Of a DNA stretch of 64,000 nucleotides, positions 18,743 through 27,007 are shown piece by piece (the first letter of the stretch is position 1; each line of letters begins with the position of its first letter). Origin of the DNA: JAJFUB01 sp964622325 (GTDB taxonomy: Bacteria > Armatimonadota > Zipacnadia > Zipacnadales > UBA11051); the NCBI GenBank assembly GCA_964622325.1, contig CAZUOJ010000001.1:80327-144326 (forward strand), in the 5' to 3' direction. The position numbers and the translations under genes are program-made. The notes under the pieces are model-generated. The model saw nothing but the letters and a program-made list of their open reading frames with translations, was not told where the DNA came from and searched no databases.

Positions 18743-18950
18743 CTTCCAGCCATCCTTTCGTATTTGCCAGTACAATTCGTTTTTGAAAAATTTTTTCTAT
18801 ATAATTAATACTACAAAAATTTTATGAAACGATTAAAAATTAGCTTTTTGAGTTTAAACAATACATCAAACTCATAGATTATATATCTGAGGACAGAATT
18901 GTGCAATGTTTATTGTCAGGAGCTCTTTATTGATAATGCCCAAAAATAAG

Positions 18951-18979
18951 TTGCACAAGCTTCAAAAGAGTGATATGCT
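18951..18979 (+). promoter_or_regulatory. sigma70-type promoter for the phospholipase C-like/vWA gene pair
   Basis: TTGCAC (18951-18956), exactly 17 bases of spacer, then TATGCT (18974-18979). It lies about 45 bases before the ATG at 19024 and agrees with a short leader containing the duplicated ribosome site. Confidence 0.65.
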
Positions 18980-18997
18980 GAAGCCCTATCTTTGTAT

Positions 18998-19023
18998 AAA
19001 GGAGATCATCAAAGGAGATCATC
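18998..19023 (+). repeat. tandem 13-bp duplication of the ribosome-binding site
   Basis: The 13-base unit AAAGGAGATCATC occurs twice back to back (18998-19010 and 19011-19023) and the second copy ends directly at the ATG of the next gene. Each copy holds AAGGAG, so two Shine-Dalgarno sites stand 13 bases apart; the second has proper spacing. It may be a recent slip duplication or may raise ribosome loading. Confidence 0.85.
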
Positions 19024-20910
19024 ATGAAATTTTGCCGGAGCTTTATGTTTGTTTGGATTGGCTTATGCCTCTGCGCCGGAGCATATAGCAGCCAGGCGCC
19101 AGGCCATATCTATGTGGCTCTAAAAGCGCGGGAGCAAGCGCCAGAGAATATCCGGGCTATCATAGACGCAAATTTGTCCGCCTATCTAGCAGGGGCAACA
19201 GGCCCGGATATTGCCCTCACTACATATTTAATCGCGGAAGCTTTAGGACAGCATCATCCCGGTTCCGAAGCGCATTATGAAAAAACAGGCGAGCTGATAA
19301 AGAATATGTTGTTGCTCGCCAATAACACGACTGATCCCAAATTAAAAGGCCAAAACATGGCCTTTGCCTTAGGCTGGCTCACGCATTATTGTACTGATAA
19401 TGTTATCCATCCGCTTGTCAATGAATTTGGGGGTTATTTTGGCGCCGGAGGAGAACATATTGTCCGGCATAAGCGCCTGGAGCTTGTGGAATGTTCTCAT
19501 GTGTTCCAAAAAGGCTATGGCAATTTAGACAATAATTATTGCATCAGTTCCTCCGCTGTCCCTGTGACTTTCATTTGTGATGCTTTCCGCAAAACATTCC
19601 CTCAACAGTCTGCTTATCAAAGCAGTATTGATGTCCACTCAGGCATGCAATTGCGTCCCTCCTTTGAAGCAGATTTGGGGAAATCAGCACTTTTGATGGC
19701 ACAGGCGACTTCCTGGCTTGTGAGCGCTTATCGCGGCGAAACAAATTATGTGCGTGGGCCTGTTTTCAGTACTGTATTAAAGGGCTATCCGCCCACAAAC
19801 GAACAATATAAGAAGCTGATGGATCCGCTTGTAATTGAGCGTGTGGAGCTGGAAGAGCCTAATCGGGAAAAAGGCGAAAAGCAAGGCTGGATAAAAGTTA
19901 CATACACGATCAATGATTTGTATCTGTATAAATTGTTTTGTCAGCAATGGAATGTCCGCATTGAGCAGGCTATTTCCTCTTCAGTGCAATTTTTCCAGGC
20001 CTTTGCCGCAGATCCGCAAGCGATAAGCATTCCGGATCGGAATCTGGATACAGGCGGCGCTATTGGCTCCACATACGACACAAATGCTGCTTGGCCCGGG
20101 CTTCCCAAAATTTCCCGCCTGCTTGCTTTTGCCGCAATCCAGAATCCCAAAAAGCAAGATGTGGGGCCTGAAGCGTTCAAAAACGGCTTTTGGATATATA
20201 TCCCCTTTGTGGAGGCTAATGCCCCCATTTTGAATGGGCTGGGAGACAAAGGACGGCCTGTGCATGGAGACACAATTAAAACGGCGAAAGCGGAATGGAA
20301 TAGCGACGAACAAACAGGCACGGCCTTTTTCAAAATTCCTTTCGATTGTTCAGAAGTTGGAAAATATCACGCCAAAATACGGATTGCTTTGGCTCAAGAG
20401 AATACAAAGCGGCTTTATGGCTGGGAGGAGCAAGGGCAAACAATACAGGCTTCCTGGGAGGGGGATTTAGGCGGAGCGCCGGAATTGTCTATTCTGTTTC
20501 TTGTGGATACTAGCGGAAGTATGCAAGGCAGCAAAATTGAAGCCGCACGGGCTGCAGTCAAGCGCACAGTGGATCGAACGAATGATGGCAAGACGGAATG
20601 GGCGCTTGTACGCTTCGGCGGCTGCAGTGTCTCTGTCGTCTGCCGCTTTACGATGGATGCCGAAAAAATCAAGCAAGCGGCCGATTTGCTGCAAGCTGGA
20701 GGCGACACGCCATTTGTATATGCCCGCGAAAAATCATTAAGCTATCTGGTCCGCAATGGCCGTGGGAAAACAGGGCGTCTTGTGATTCTGTGTGATGGAC
20801 AGGACAATTGCCCGGAACACGGAGGCATTACACAGCCTGAAGCCAGTGCCCAATTACAAAAGCTTATGCTGCAAGTTAAAACAATGCCTTTAGGAGGTGG
20901 GGGACGATGA
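19024..20910 (+). CDS. secreted zinc-dependent phospholipase C-like protein with the N-terminal half of a vWA domain
   Basis: A 628-residue secreted protein. A signal peptide (FCRSFMFVWIGLCLCAGAYS) is followed by a domain resembling zinc-dependent phospholipase C: PGHIYVALKA, then GWLTHYCTDNVIHPLV with clustered His/Asp ligands, and HIVRHKRLELVE. A middle beta-sandwich-like region precedes a von Willebrand A domain from about residue 488: the MIDAS loop LVDTSGSM (Asp about 495), GGDTPF (Thr about 562) and VILCDGQDN (Asp about 590). The protein stops at about helix 5 of the vWA fold in LGGGGR, whose codons form the ribosome site of the next gene. That gene carries the missing vWA end, overlapping by ATGA. 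Lipase activity is inferred only from family likeness. Confidence 0.8.
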   Translation: MKFCRSFMFVWIGLCLCAGAYSSQAPGHIYVALKAREQAPENIRAIIDANLSAYLAGATGPDIALTTYLIAEALGQHHPGSEAHYEKTGELIKNMLLLANNTTDPKLKGQNMAFALGWLTHYCTDNVIHPLVNEFGGYFGAGGEHIVRHKRLELVECSHVFQKGYGNLDNNYCISSSAVPVTFICDAFRKTFPQQSAYQSSIDVHSGMQLRPSFEADLGKSALLMAQATSWLVSAYRGETNYVRGPVFSTVLKGYPPTNEQYKKLMDPLVIERVELEEPNREKGEKQGWIKVTYTINDLYLYKLFCQQWNVRIEQAISSSVQFFQAFAADPQAISIPDRNLDTGGAIGSTYDTNAAWPGLPKISRLLAFAAIQNPKKQDVGPEAFKNGFWIYIPFVEANAPILNGLGDKGRPVHGDTIKTAKAEWNSDEQTGTAFFKIPFDCSEVGKYHAKIRIALAQENTKRLYGWEEQGQTIQASWEGDLGGAPELSILFLVDTSGSMQGSKIEAARAAVKRTVDRTNDGKTEWALVRFGGCSVSVVCRFTMDAEKIKQAADLLQAGGDTPFVYAREKSLSYLVRNGRGKTGRLVILCDGQDNCPEHGGITQPEASAQLQKLMLQVKTMPLGGGGR

Positions 20911-21602
20911 AAAATTTAAGGGGCATTTTACTAGTGATTTTGATATGGATATTATTTGTAGCGACATCAGGATGGCCCCAAGGCGCGGCCTCTTCCTATG
21001 ATTTTGCCGCTGAAGCGGAAGAGTTGTCTATCCCCGGGGAAACAGTGCAACAGGCGGCCGAGAAAGCGGCAGAGGCTTTAAAAAATTCTCAAATGCAGAT
21101 CAGCATCAGCACAGTCGGCTTTGATATTGCGCCGGGCTCGGAAGCGGAAAAGATGTTGCAGGAGACAGCCCAGATTGGCGGCGGCTCCTACTTTTTAGCC
21201 AGTAACAGCGGGGAGCTGGCGGAGGCGCTGGGGAATGCCGCCACTGGCCAAGCCTCTTCGGGCAATGCAGCGGGAAAAATTATTGTTTTGCAGCCCAAAG
21301 AAAATGATATTGCGGGACCTAATATAGAAATCGTGGGGCAGGCAGATCCATCGTGGCTGATTGTCATTTATACAGTCGTGTATAAGGCTGAGTCAGGGGA
21401 AAAACTGCGCACAGTCCCCGGAATGCGCCATCGTCCCCAAGAAAATGGCCAATTTAATTTCCGTATCTCCACGCCGCGGATTATGTTTGGCACAGGAGAA
21501 GAAGCGCCTGTGTTACGCTATGAGCTTCATGTGGGCGCCATCCTGCCAGATGGGAAACAGGGCCCCGAGACAATCATTAATTTGTTTTCGCCGAAAAAAT
21601 AG
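20907..21602 (+). CDS. secreted protein carrying the C-terminal half of a vWA domain
   Basis: A 231-residue protein with its own signal peptide (GILLVILIWILFVATSG, residues 5-22). Residues about 45-115 look like the end of a vWA fold: the helix VQQAAEKAAEALKNSQ, the strand ISISTVGFDI and the typical LQETAQIGGGSYFLASNSGEL. They have no DxSxS start of their own. The rest (about 125-231) is a beta-rich domain (ENDIAGPNIEIVGQ; RYELHVGAILPDG). The ATG overlaps the upstream stop as ATGA and is preceded by AGGAGG 9 bases away, so it is a genuine start and not a sequencing frameshift. It likely pairs with the upstream product outside the cytoplasm; that is inference. Confidence 0.75.
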   Translation: MKNLRGILLVILIWILFVATSGWPQGAASSYDFAAEAEELSIPGETVQQAAEKAAEALKNSQMQISISTVGFDIAPGSEAEKMLQETAQIGGGSYFLASNSGELAEALGNAATGQASSGNAAGKIIVLQPKENDIAGPNIEIVGQADPSWLIVIYTVVYKAESGEKLRTVPGMRHRPQENGQFNFRISTPRIMFGTGEEAPVLRYELHVGAILPDGKQGPETIINLFSPKK

Positions 21603-21646
21603 AGACACAAAAACATAAAAGAATCCCCTGGAAAAGCTGCGCGTGA

Positions 21647-21652
21647 TATAAT
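21647..21652 (+). promoter_or_regulatory. possible -10 box very close to recO
   Basis: A perfect TATAAT ends only 4 bases before the ATG at 21657 and 10 bases before a second in-frame ATG at 21663. There is no Shine-Dalgarno before either start. If used, recO would be read from a nearly leaderless mRNA. No clear -35 is seen. Confidence 0.3.
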
Positions 21653-21656
21653 CATA

Positions 21657-22436
21657 ATGGTTATGCGCAGCTATAACGCGAAGGGCATTACTCTTTCAGC
21701 CCATAAATTCGGCGAGACAGGCCGCGTCGTCCATTTTTTTACGGCTGAATACGGCAAGATTGAAGCGATTGCCCAGGGAATCGGCAAGCCGGGCAGCAAG
21801 CTCGCCGCGGCCATAGAGCCTCTTACAATTTCCCATCTTCATTTGGCCAAAGGCCGTCAGCTGGATCGTCTTACACAAGCAGAAGTCCTGGAGTCTTTTT
21901 TGCCCCTCCGGCAGGATTTGAGGCGCCTGGCCTATGCGAGCCTTCTTCTGGAAATGACAGATTTGTTGACGGAAGTGGGGGCGCCTGTGCCGGGGCTTTT
22001 TGAAGAGCTCAAAGCCGCTTTAGAGGCCTTAACACAGGGCGCAGATGTGGATTTAGCCGTCGCCGCATATGCATTGCGATTGCTCCGCCTGCAAGGCATT
22101 GCTCCTGAGCTTTATATATGTGCAGAATGTGGCGCAGCGCTGCAAGGAGGGGCGCTTTATGCGCCTGCCGCTGGAGGATTTCTCTGCAGACAATGCAGCC
22201 CCGAAACACAAGGCCTTTTAAGTGTGCAAGAGACGACATTACAGGTCCTGCGGACCCTAATTACAATCCCCTGGACAGATATCTTTCATTTGCGAATGAC
22301 ATCACAGGCGCAGCGAGAAATGAGGCAAATCATTCATTCTCATTTGCGCTATCAATTGGGCATGCCACTGAAGAGCCTGAAATTTTTAGCTCAGATATCG
22401 TATCCGCGGGAAAATGGAGGCGGAGGCAATGAATAA
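21657..22436 (+). CDS. recO: DNA repair protein RecO
   Basis: A 259-residue RecO, which with RecR loads RecA onto SSB-coated single-stranded DNA and anneals strands. The N-terminal OB domain shows NAKGITLSAHKFGETGRVVHFFTAEYGKIEAIAQG, read here in two parts: KGITLSAHKFGETGRVV and FFTAEYGKIEAIAQGIGK. A zinc ribbon with CAEC (about residue 157) and CRQC (about 180) follows, and the end is LRYQLGMPLKSLKFL as usual. Start could be 21657 or 21663; no ribosome site is visible at either. It overlaps polX by 8 bases, linking two DNA repair genes. Confidence 0.94.
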   Translation: MVMRSYNAKGITLSAHKFGETGRVVHFFTAEYGKIEAIAQGIGKPGSKLAAAIEPLTISHLHLAKGRQLDRLTQAEVLESFLPLRQDLRRLAYASLLLEMTDLLTEVGAPVPGLFEELKAALEALTQGADVDLAVAAYALRLLRLQGIAPELYICAECGAALQGGALYAPAAGGFLCRQCSPETQGLLSVQETTLQVLRTLITIPWTDIFHLRMTSQAQREMRQIIHSHLRYQLGMPLKSLKFLAQISYPRENGGGGNE

Positions 22437-24168
22437 TGAGGAAGTGGCTCATATTTTGAATGAAATTAGCCAGTTGCTGGCGATATGCGATGAGAATGTT
22501 TTCAAAGTGCGCAGCTATGAACGGGCGGCGGAAGCCGTGGCCGGGCTGGCGCGTCCTGTAGCTGAATATGTGGCCGAAGGCTCCTTGACAACGATTCCGG
22601 GCGTGGGCCAGAGCATTGCTGATGTCATTACAGAGCTTATCACAACAGGACAATCTTCTGTACATCAACAGCTTCTTTCCAGCTGCCCGGCAGGCCTGTT
22701 AGAGATGTTGCGTATTCCAGGCTTTGGGCCGCGCAAGGCGGGACAAGTTTATCGCGAATTAGGAATTAGCTCCGTCGCGGAGCTTGAAGCCGCGGCCCGG
22801 GCGGGAAAGCTACGCCATTTAAAGGGCTTTGGCGCCAAGACGGAAGAGAAAATTCTGGCAGGCATCGCTCAGCTTCACGCAGGCGAAGAGAGGGCTTTGT
22901 TAGGCGATGTTCTGCCCGTGGCAGAAGCGTTTGTGGAGCAATTACGAACGCATCCGCTCGTCCAGCAGGCCGAGATGGCCGGCAGCGCCCGGCGACGGAA
23001 GGAAACAATCGGGGATCTGGACATTCTTGCCACTAGCGAAAAGCCCGCCGAAGTTACGCGCTGGTTTGCGCGAGAAGGAGGGCTGGCCCATGTGGAATTA
23101 GCCGGCGATACGAAAGTCAGCGGGCGCACGGAGGCGGGATTGCAAGTGGATTTGCGCGTCGTGCCGCCTCATTGTTATGGCGCTGCTCTGCAATATTTTA
23201 CGGGTTCCATGCAACATAATGTGCGGCTGCGAGAACGAGCGCAAAAACAAGGACTGACAATCAGCGAATATGGTGTGTTTGAGGGCGAACGTGAAGCCAA
23301 AGGAAAGCAAATTGCTGGCGAAACAGAAGAAAGCGTGTATGCGGCTGTAGGCTTGCCGTGGATCCCGCCAGAATTACGAGAAGATAGAGGAGAAATTGCC
23401 GCCGCCGAAGAAGGGCGCTTGCCCCAATTAATCGCGCTTTCTGATATTCGGGCAGAGCTGCATTTGCATACGAATGCGAGCGATGGCCGTTTTTCCATCG
23501 CCGAAATGGCTGCCGCATGCCAAGAATTAGGCTACAGCTATATGGCTGTGACAGATCATTCGGCCGCACTAGTCATTGCGAACGGGCTGGATGCCCAGCG
23601 CTTACGTGCCCAAATTGACGAAATTAAGGCCTTAAATCAGCAGTTGCCGGACATAACGATCCTGGCGGGCACGGAAGCGAATATCCATACTGACGGCTCT
23701 GTGGATGTTCCCGAAGAGCTGTGGCCAGAATTAGATATTGTCATCGGCGCCATTCATAGCGGATTCAGCAAGGACGCAGACAAAATGACTGAACGCCTTG
23801 TGAAAGCAATGAAAAGCGGCCGCATAGATATTTTAGCCCATCCCACAGGACGGCTGCTGTTGAGCCGGCAGGGCTATGAAATTCACATCAAACAGCTTAT
23901 TGAAGCAGCGGCAGAATATCGTGTGGCTCTGGAAATAAACGCCAATCCTTTACGTCTGGATTTGTCTGATATTCACACACGTCTTGCCGTGGAAAATGGC
24001 GCCTTGTTAAGCATTAACACAGATGCCCATTCGCGGGACGAATTGTCCCTAATGCGTTATGGGGTTATGACAGCGCGTCGAGGCTGGGCTGAGCCTAAAC
24101 ATGTCATAAATACATGGCCTCTGGAAAAGCTGCGCGCTTGGCTGCAGGAACGCCGCCGCCTCTTTTAG
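22429..24168 (+). CDS. polX: PHP-domain family X DNA polymerase
   Basis: A 579-residue bacterial PolX, used in gap filling and base-excision repair. Order of parts: 8-kDa helical domain with helix-hairpin-helix motifs (TIPGVGQSIADVI; IPGFGPRKAGQVYRELG; LKGFGAKTEEKIL), polymerase palm with GSARRRKETIGDLDIL (two catalytic Asp) and LQVDLRVV (third Asp), and a C-terminal PHP phosphoesterase from about residue 340 with AELHLHTNASDG, AVTDHS, ILAHPTGRLL and NTDAHS, giving a full metal-ligand set for 3'-5' exonuclease activity. The ATG at 22429 follows GGAGGCGGAGG; five codons upstream another ATG has no site. Translation is coupled to recO. Confidence 0.95.
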   Translation: MNNEEVAHILNEISQLLAICDENVFKVRSYERAAEAVAGLARPVAEYVAEGSLTTIPGVGQSIADVITELITTGQSSVHQQLLSSCPAGLLEMLRIPGFGPRKAGQVYRELGISSVAELEAAARAGKLRHLKGFGAKTEEKILAGIAQLHAGEERALLGDVLPVAEAFVEQLRTHPLVQQAEMAGSARRRKETIGDLDILATSEKPAEVTRWFAREGGLAHVELAGDTKVSGRTEAGLQVDLRVVPPHCYGAALQYFTGSMQHNVRLRERAQKQGLTISEYGVFEGEREAKGKQIAGETEESVYAAVGLPWIPPELREDRGEIAAAEEGRLPQLIALSDIRAELHLHTNASDGRFSIAEMAAACQELGYSYMAVTDHSAALVIANGLDAQRLRAQIDEIKALNQQLPDITILAGTEANIHTDGSVDVPEELWPELDIVIGAIHSGFSKDADKMTERLVKAMKSGRIDILAHPTGRLLLSRQGYEIHIKQLIEAAAEYRVALEINANPLRLDLSDIHTRLAVENGALLSINTDAHSRDELSLMRYGVMTARRGWAEPKHVINTWPLEKLRAWLQERRRLF

Positions 24169-24202
24169 CGTCTAAAATCCCAAAAAGCAAAGAAGGCTTT
24201 TT

Positions 24203-26125
24203 ATGAAGAAAAATTTGTTCATGCGCAGGATATGCTTGCCTCTGGCGCTTCTTTTAAGCATATGGAGCCAAACGCTCTCCCCGCTTCGCGCCGTGCCGGC
24301 TGAAACAGTTTCTGTGCTGGCCAACGGCGGATTTGAGGAGGGGCTAAAAGGCTGGGAGAGTATGGAAATGGCCATGGCGGACAATGTATTTGCGGCCGAT
24401 GAATCTGTGAAGCGCACGGGGAAGGCTTCTTTGCATGTGAAGCCGCAAACGGCGACGCAATGGCCCTGGATATGCCAAAAAATTGCGAATGTTGACGCAG
24501 GCGCCACATATGAGTTGCGTGTATGGGCCTGGGCGCAGGGGAATGCAGCGCTTGCAGCGCCCAGCACATATGTGGCGATTAAGCTGGAATTCATAAATGC
24601 GGCCGGAAAGATAGTGGAAGCCCGAACACGCCGCCAGCTTATCATGCCCCAAGAATGGCAACAACTGAGCCTTTCAGCTCAGGCTCCGCTCGAAACTGTC
24701 TCAGCCAGTGTTTATATTCGGATTATGGGCGCCGCGGAAATCTGGCTGGATGATGTGGAGCTGCGACAGACACAGCCGGCTCCTGCTTTGTGGCTGGAGC
24801 CGCAAAGATGGGCGCTGCCTTCTCATGAAGCGCGTACTGTCTCGCTTTCCCTTCAGGCATTGACGGAGATTGAAGACGAAGCAAAGGCAGAGGCTGTATT
24901 GATTGGGCCTGCCGGTAAGCCTGTGAAAGCTGTTTCCGGCGAGCTGAAGCGGCAGGATAAACAGCGCTGGGCGGGAGAATTTTCCGTGCCGGCTCTCGCT
25001 CCGGGGCGTTATATCTGGCGTGTCAAAATAGGGGAGAGAACAGCTCAAAGCACGCTTTTTGTAGCCATTAAGGAACGACAGCCAAAATGTCTTAATGAAC
25101 GCGGCGCCTTTGTGCCCATAGAGGGACAGCCCGTGTTCCCCATTGGCATTTATCATGCCGTCATTGCCGATTATAAAATGCTGGCAGAGCAGGGCTTTAA
25201 TGCCGTGCAGGGGCCAGCCACAAATGATGTGCGGCTGCTTCAAGCCGCCGTCAAGGAGGCAGAACAACAAAGGCTCTATCTTGCCATTCCCCTCCATTTA
25301 CGGGGGCTTGTCCGAGCTAATCTGAAGGCTTCTTTAGATAAAATACAATATTTCCGCAAATCTTCTGCCATTTTAAGCTGGAAAATGGCTGAGGAGCCAG
25401 AACAAAGCTCTATTATTGTTGAGGAAATCGTAGAAGCCTATAGCCAGATGAAACAACAGGATAAAAAACGCTTTTTTGAGCTTGCCGTCAGCAATCCCGA
25501 CAGTGTGGAATTCTGGGCACATTTTTGCGATGGGCTGCAGATTGTGGCTTTTCCCCACGCCTTAAGTCAGTCTCTGGCCACTTTAAGCGATTGTCTGGCG
25601 CAAGCCCAAAAGGCTTTACAGCCCTGGCAGCATCTTTCAGTGCTGTTGCCTGCAGGCTATCGGGCGGGAGAAATTGTGCAGCCCACGCCTGGGCAGGCGC
25701 GCTTAATGGCTTATTTGGCGATTATTGGAGGAGCAAAAGGAATTTGGTGGTATGCGCTGCGGGATAGCGATTGGAAACTTATGGATACGGAATTGTGGCC
25801 TTTTCTCAAGCAGCTTAACAGTGAAATATCTGCTTTAGGAAAAGCGGCAATCAATTCAATAAGAATTGCCGAAGACGGAGAAAATCCCAAATTGAAAAAA
25901 GCTGTGTGGCGCCACAATCATAAGCTTTTTGTGGCTGTAGCAAATCCAGAAGAAGAGACACAGGCAGATGTGTTAAAGCTTGGGGAGGCTATTGGCTCAG
26001 AGATAAAAATAGAACAGGGGCCTGTACAAGCAGAGATTCAGGAGGGCAAATTACATATCAGTCTTCCGGCCCGGGAAGCGGGCTGGCTTACAATTTCGCT
26101 GTCTTCATCGTCTGCGCAGCCTTAA
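24203..26125 (+). CDS. secreted carbohydrate-binding, glycosidase-like protein
   Basis: A 640-residue secreted protein. Signal peptide at 9-31 (ICLPLALLLSIWSQTLS). Residues about 38-195 resemble a CBM4/9-type beta-sandwich: SVLANGGFEEGLKGWESM at the start and EIWLDDVELRQTQ at the end. A second beta domain follows, then from about residue 300 a probable TIM barrel (FPIGIYHAVIADYKMLAEQG, ILSWKMAEEPEQS, AKGIWWYALRDSDWKLM), and a small C-terminal beta domain. The MAEEPE Glu pair could be catalytic, as in clan GH-A, but I cannot name a GH family. Start supported by AAGG 8 bases upstream. It follows polX by 34 bases but the functions are unrelated. Confidence 0.72.
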   Translation: MKKNLFMRRICLPLALLLSIWSQTLSPLRAVPAETVSVLANGGFEEGLKGWESMEMAMADNVFAADESVKRTGKASLHVKPQTATQWPWICQKIANVDAGATYELRVWAWAQGNAALAAPSTYVAIKLEFINAAGKIVEARTRRQLIMPQEWQQLSLSAQAPLETVSASVYIRIMGAAEIWLDDVELRQTQPAPALWLEPQRWALPSHEARTVSLSLQALTEIEDEAKAEAVLIGPAGKPVKAVSGELKRQDKQRWAGEFSVPALAPGRYIWRVKIGERTAQSTLFVAIKERQPKCLNERGAFVPIEGQPVFPIGIYHAVIADYKMLAEQGFNAVQGPATNDVRLLQAAVKEAEQQRLYLAIPLHLRGLVRANLKASLDKIQYFRKSSAILSWKMAEEPEQSSIIVEEIVEAYSQMKQQDKKRFFELAVSNPDSVEFWAHFCDGLQIVAFPHALSQSLATLSDCLAQAQKALQPWQHLSVLLPAGYRAGEIVQPTPGQARLMAYLAIIGGAKGIWWYALRDSDWKLMDTELWPFLKQLNSEISALGKAAINSIRIAEDGENPKLKKAVWRHNHKLFVAVANPEEETQADVLKLGEAIGSEIKIEQGPVQAEIQEGKLHISLPAREAGWLTISLSSSSAQP

Positions 26126-26181
26126 CACAGATGTGTTTTGTTAAGGAAGAATGGAAGAAAAGCAGGCTTTAGGGCGGCAGC

Positions 26182-26211
26182 TTTACAAATAGCCCGATTT
26201 TTTGTTATACT
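26182..26211 (+). promoter_or_regulatory. sigma70-type promoter of rpsO
   Basis: TTTACA (26182-26187), an 18-base spacer and TATACT (26206-26211), predicting a start near 26218 and thus a long leader of about 220 bases before rpsO. Confidence 0.6.
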
Positions 26212-26218
26212 AAATATG

Positions 26219-26437
26219 CCAAGCATGTGGCTGCAGCTCAGATAGAAGCCGTCCCGGCTCTGTCTTGGCTGAAAGCAAGGGGAGCTCGCGTAAGGCGAGA
26301 GCCCGCCGCGGCTCAAGCGATTATAACGCTAGCCTTTTTAGAAACAAAAATCGCTTTGAGCCGGGAAGGCATGCTGGCGAAGGGCCTCTTTTAAGGACAA
26401 AGAGAGGCCCGAAATGGGAAGGAGAAGCAGAAATTAA
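26219..26437 (+). promoter_or_regulatory. structured 5' leader of rpsO, candidate S15 autoregulation site
   Basis: The 312-base gap 26126-26437 carries a promoter and then a GC-rich leader with strong self-pairing. Arms 26310-26321 and 26350-26362 form a 12-bp stem with one bulge (GGCTCAAGCGAT with ATCGCTTTGAGCC). Arms 26382-26389 and 26403-26410 form a perfect 8-bp stem (GGGCCTCT with AGAGGCCC), and GGAAGGAG follows before the ATG. S15 represses its own mRNA through leader structures in several phyla, with different RNA folds in each. The match to such a system is inference. Confidence 0.45.
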
Positions 26438-26704
26438 ATGCTTGACAAACAGGACAAGGCTGAAATTATCAAAAAATTCGCCACGAAAGAAGGCGACACG
26501 GGATCGCCGGAAGTACAAGTTGCTCTTTTAACAGCCCGGATTGAATATCTCACAAAACATTTGCAAGAGCACAAAAAGGATCATCATTCGCGGCGTGGCT
26601 TGCTGAAGCTAGTGGGGCAGCGACGCCGCCTGTTGAATTATCTGCGCAATAAGGATATTGATCGATACAGGGCGTTGCTGGCCCAATTAGGCTTGCGCCG
26701 ATAA
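26438..26704 (+). CDS. rpsO: 30S ribosomal protein S15
   Basis: An 88-residue S15, a primary 16S rRNA-binding protein that helps assemble the 30S platform. Typical sequence throughout: AEIIKKFATKEGDTGSPEVQ, IEYLTKHLQEHKKDHHSRRG and LLKLVGQRRRLLNYLR, with the rRNA-contacting HKKDHHSR segment intact. Length is exact for the family. It precedes pnp, the common bacterial order, with a hairpin between them. Confidence 0.98.
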   Translation: MLDKQDKAEIIKKFATKEGDTGSPEVQVALLTARIEYLTKHLQEHKKDHHSRRGLLKLVGQRRRLLNYLRNKDIDRYRALLAQLGLRR

Positions 26705-26745
26705 AAGAGAAAACGCTCATGCGGTTTGGCAGGATTATGCGAACG

Positions 26746-26784
26746 AAAGCTACGCTTCCGATGGAGGCGTAGCTTTGTTGCTTT
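26746..26784 (+). terminator. hairpin between rpsO and pnp, terminator or processing site
   Basis: A perfect 10-bp stem (AAAGCTACGC 26746-26755 with GCGTAGCTTT 26767-26776) around an 11-base loop, followed by a weakly T-rich tail (GTTGCTTT). It could end most rpsO transcripts or serve as an RNase III site as in other rpsO-pnp operons. The rest of the 303-base gap 26705-27007 holds the pnp ribosome site (GGGAGG) and nothing else I can identify. Confidence 0.6.
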
Positions 26785-27007
26785 GGCAATTTGAGGCTAG
26801 TTGAATTTTTAGCCCAACAACTATAAGCAGCAGAACGAGGTTGACGGAAGGACGGGGAAACAGAGAAAGTGGAGACGCTCATTTGTTCCTTTTGACATTC
26901 AGCGCAGGGGGAAATTGCGGCGAGTTTAGGGATTTGAGCGCAGGCTTCTCCCCTTTCCCTGCTTCCTCTCCCTTTCGCCTCCTCGTTCTGCCAAGGGAGG
27001 CAAAGCT

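Noticed and set aside
20880..20915. Frameshift or sequencing error joining the two vWA-related genes
   Set aside because: The second gene has its own AGGAGG, an ATGA start overlap and a clear signal peptide, all consistent with a real gene start.
26442..26447. TTGACA near the start of rpsO as a -35 box
   Set aside because: It lies inside the coding sequence (Leu-Asp-Lys codons) and no -10 follows at the right distance before another gene.
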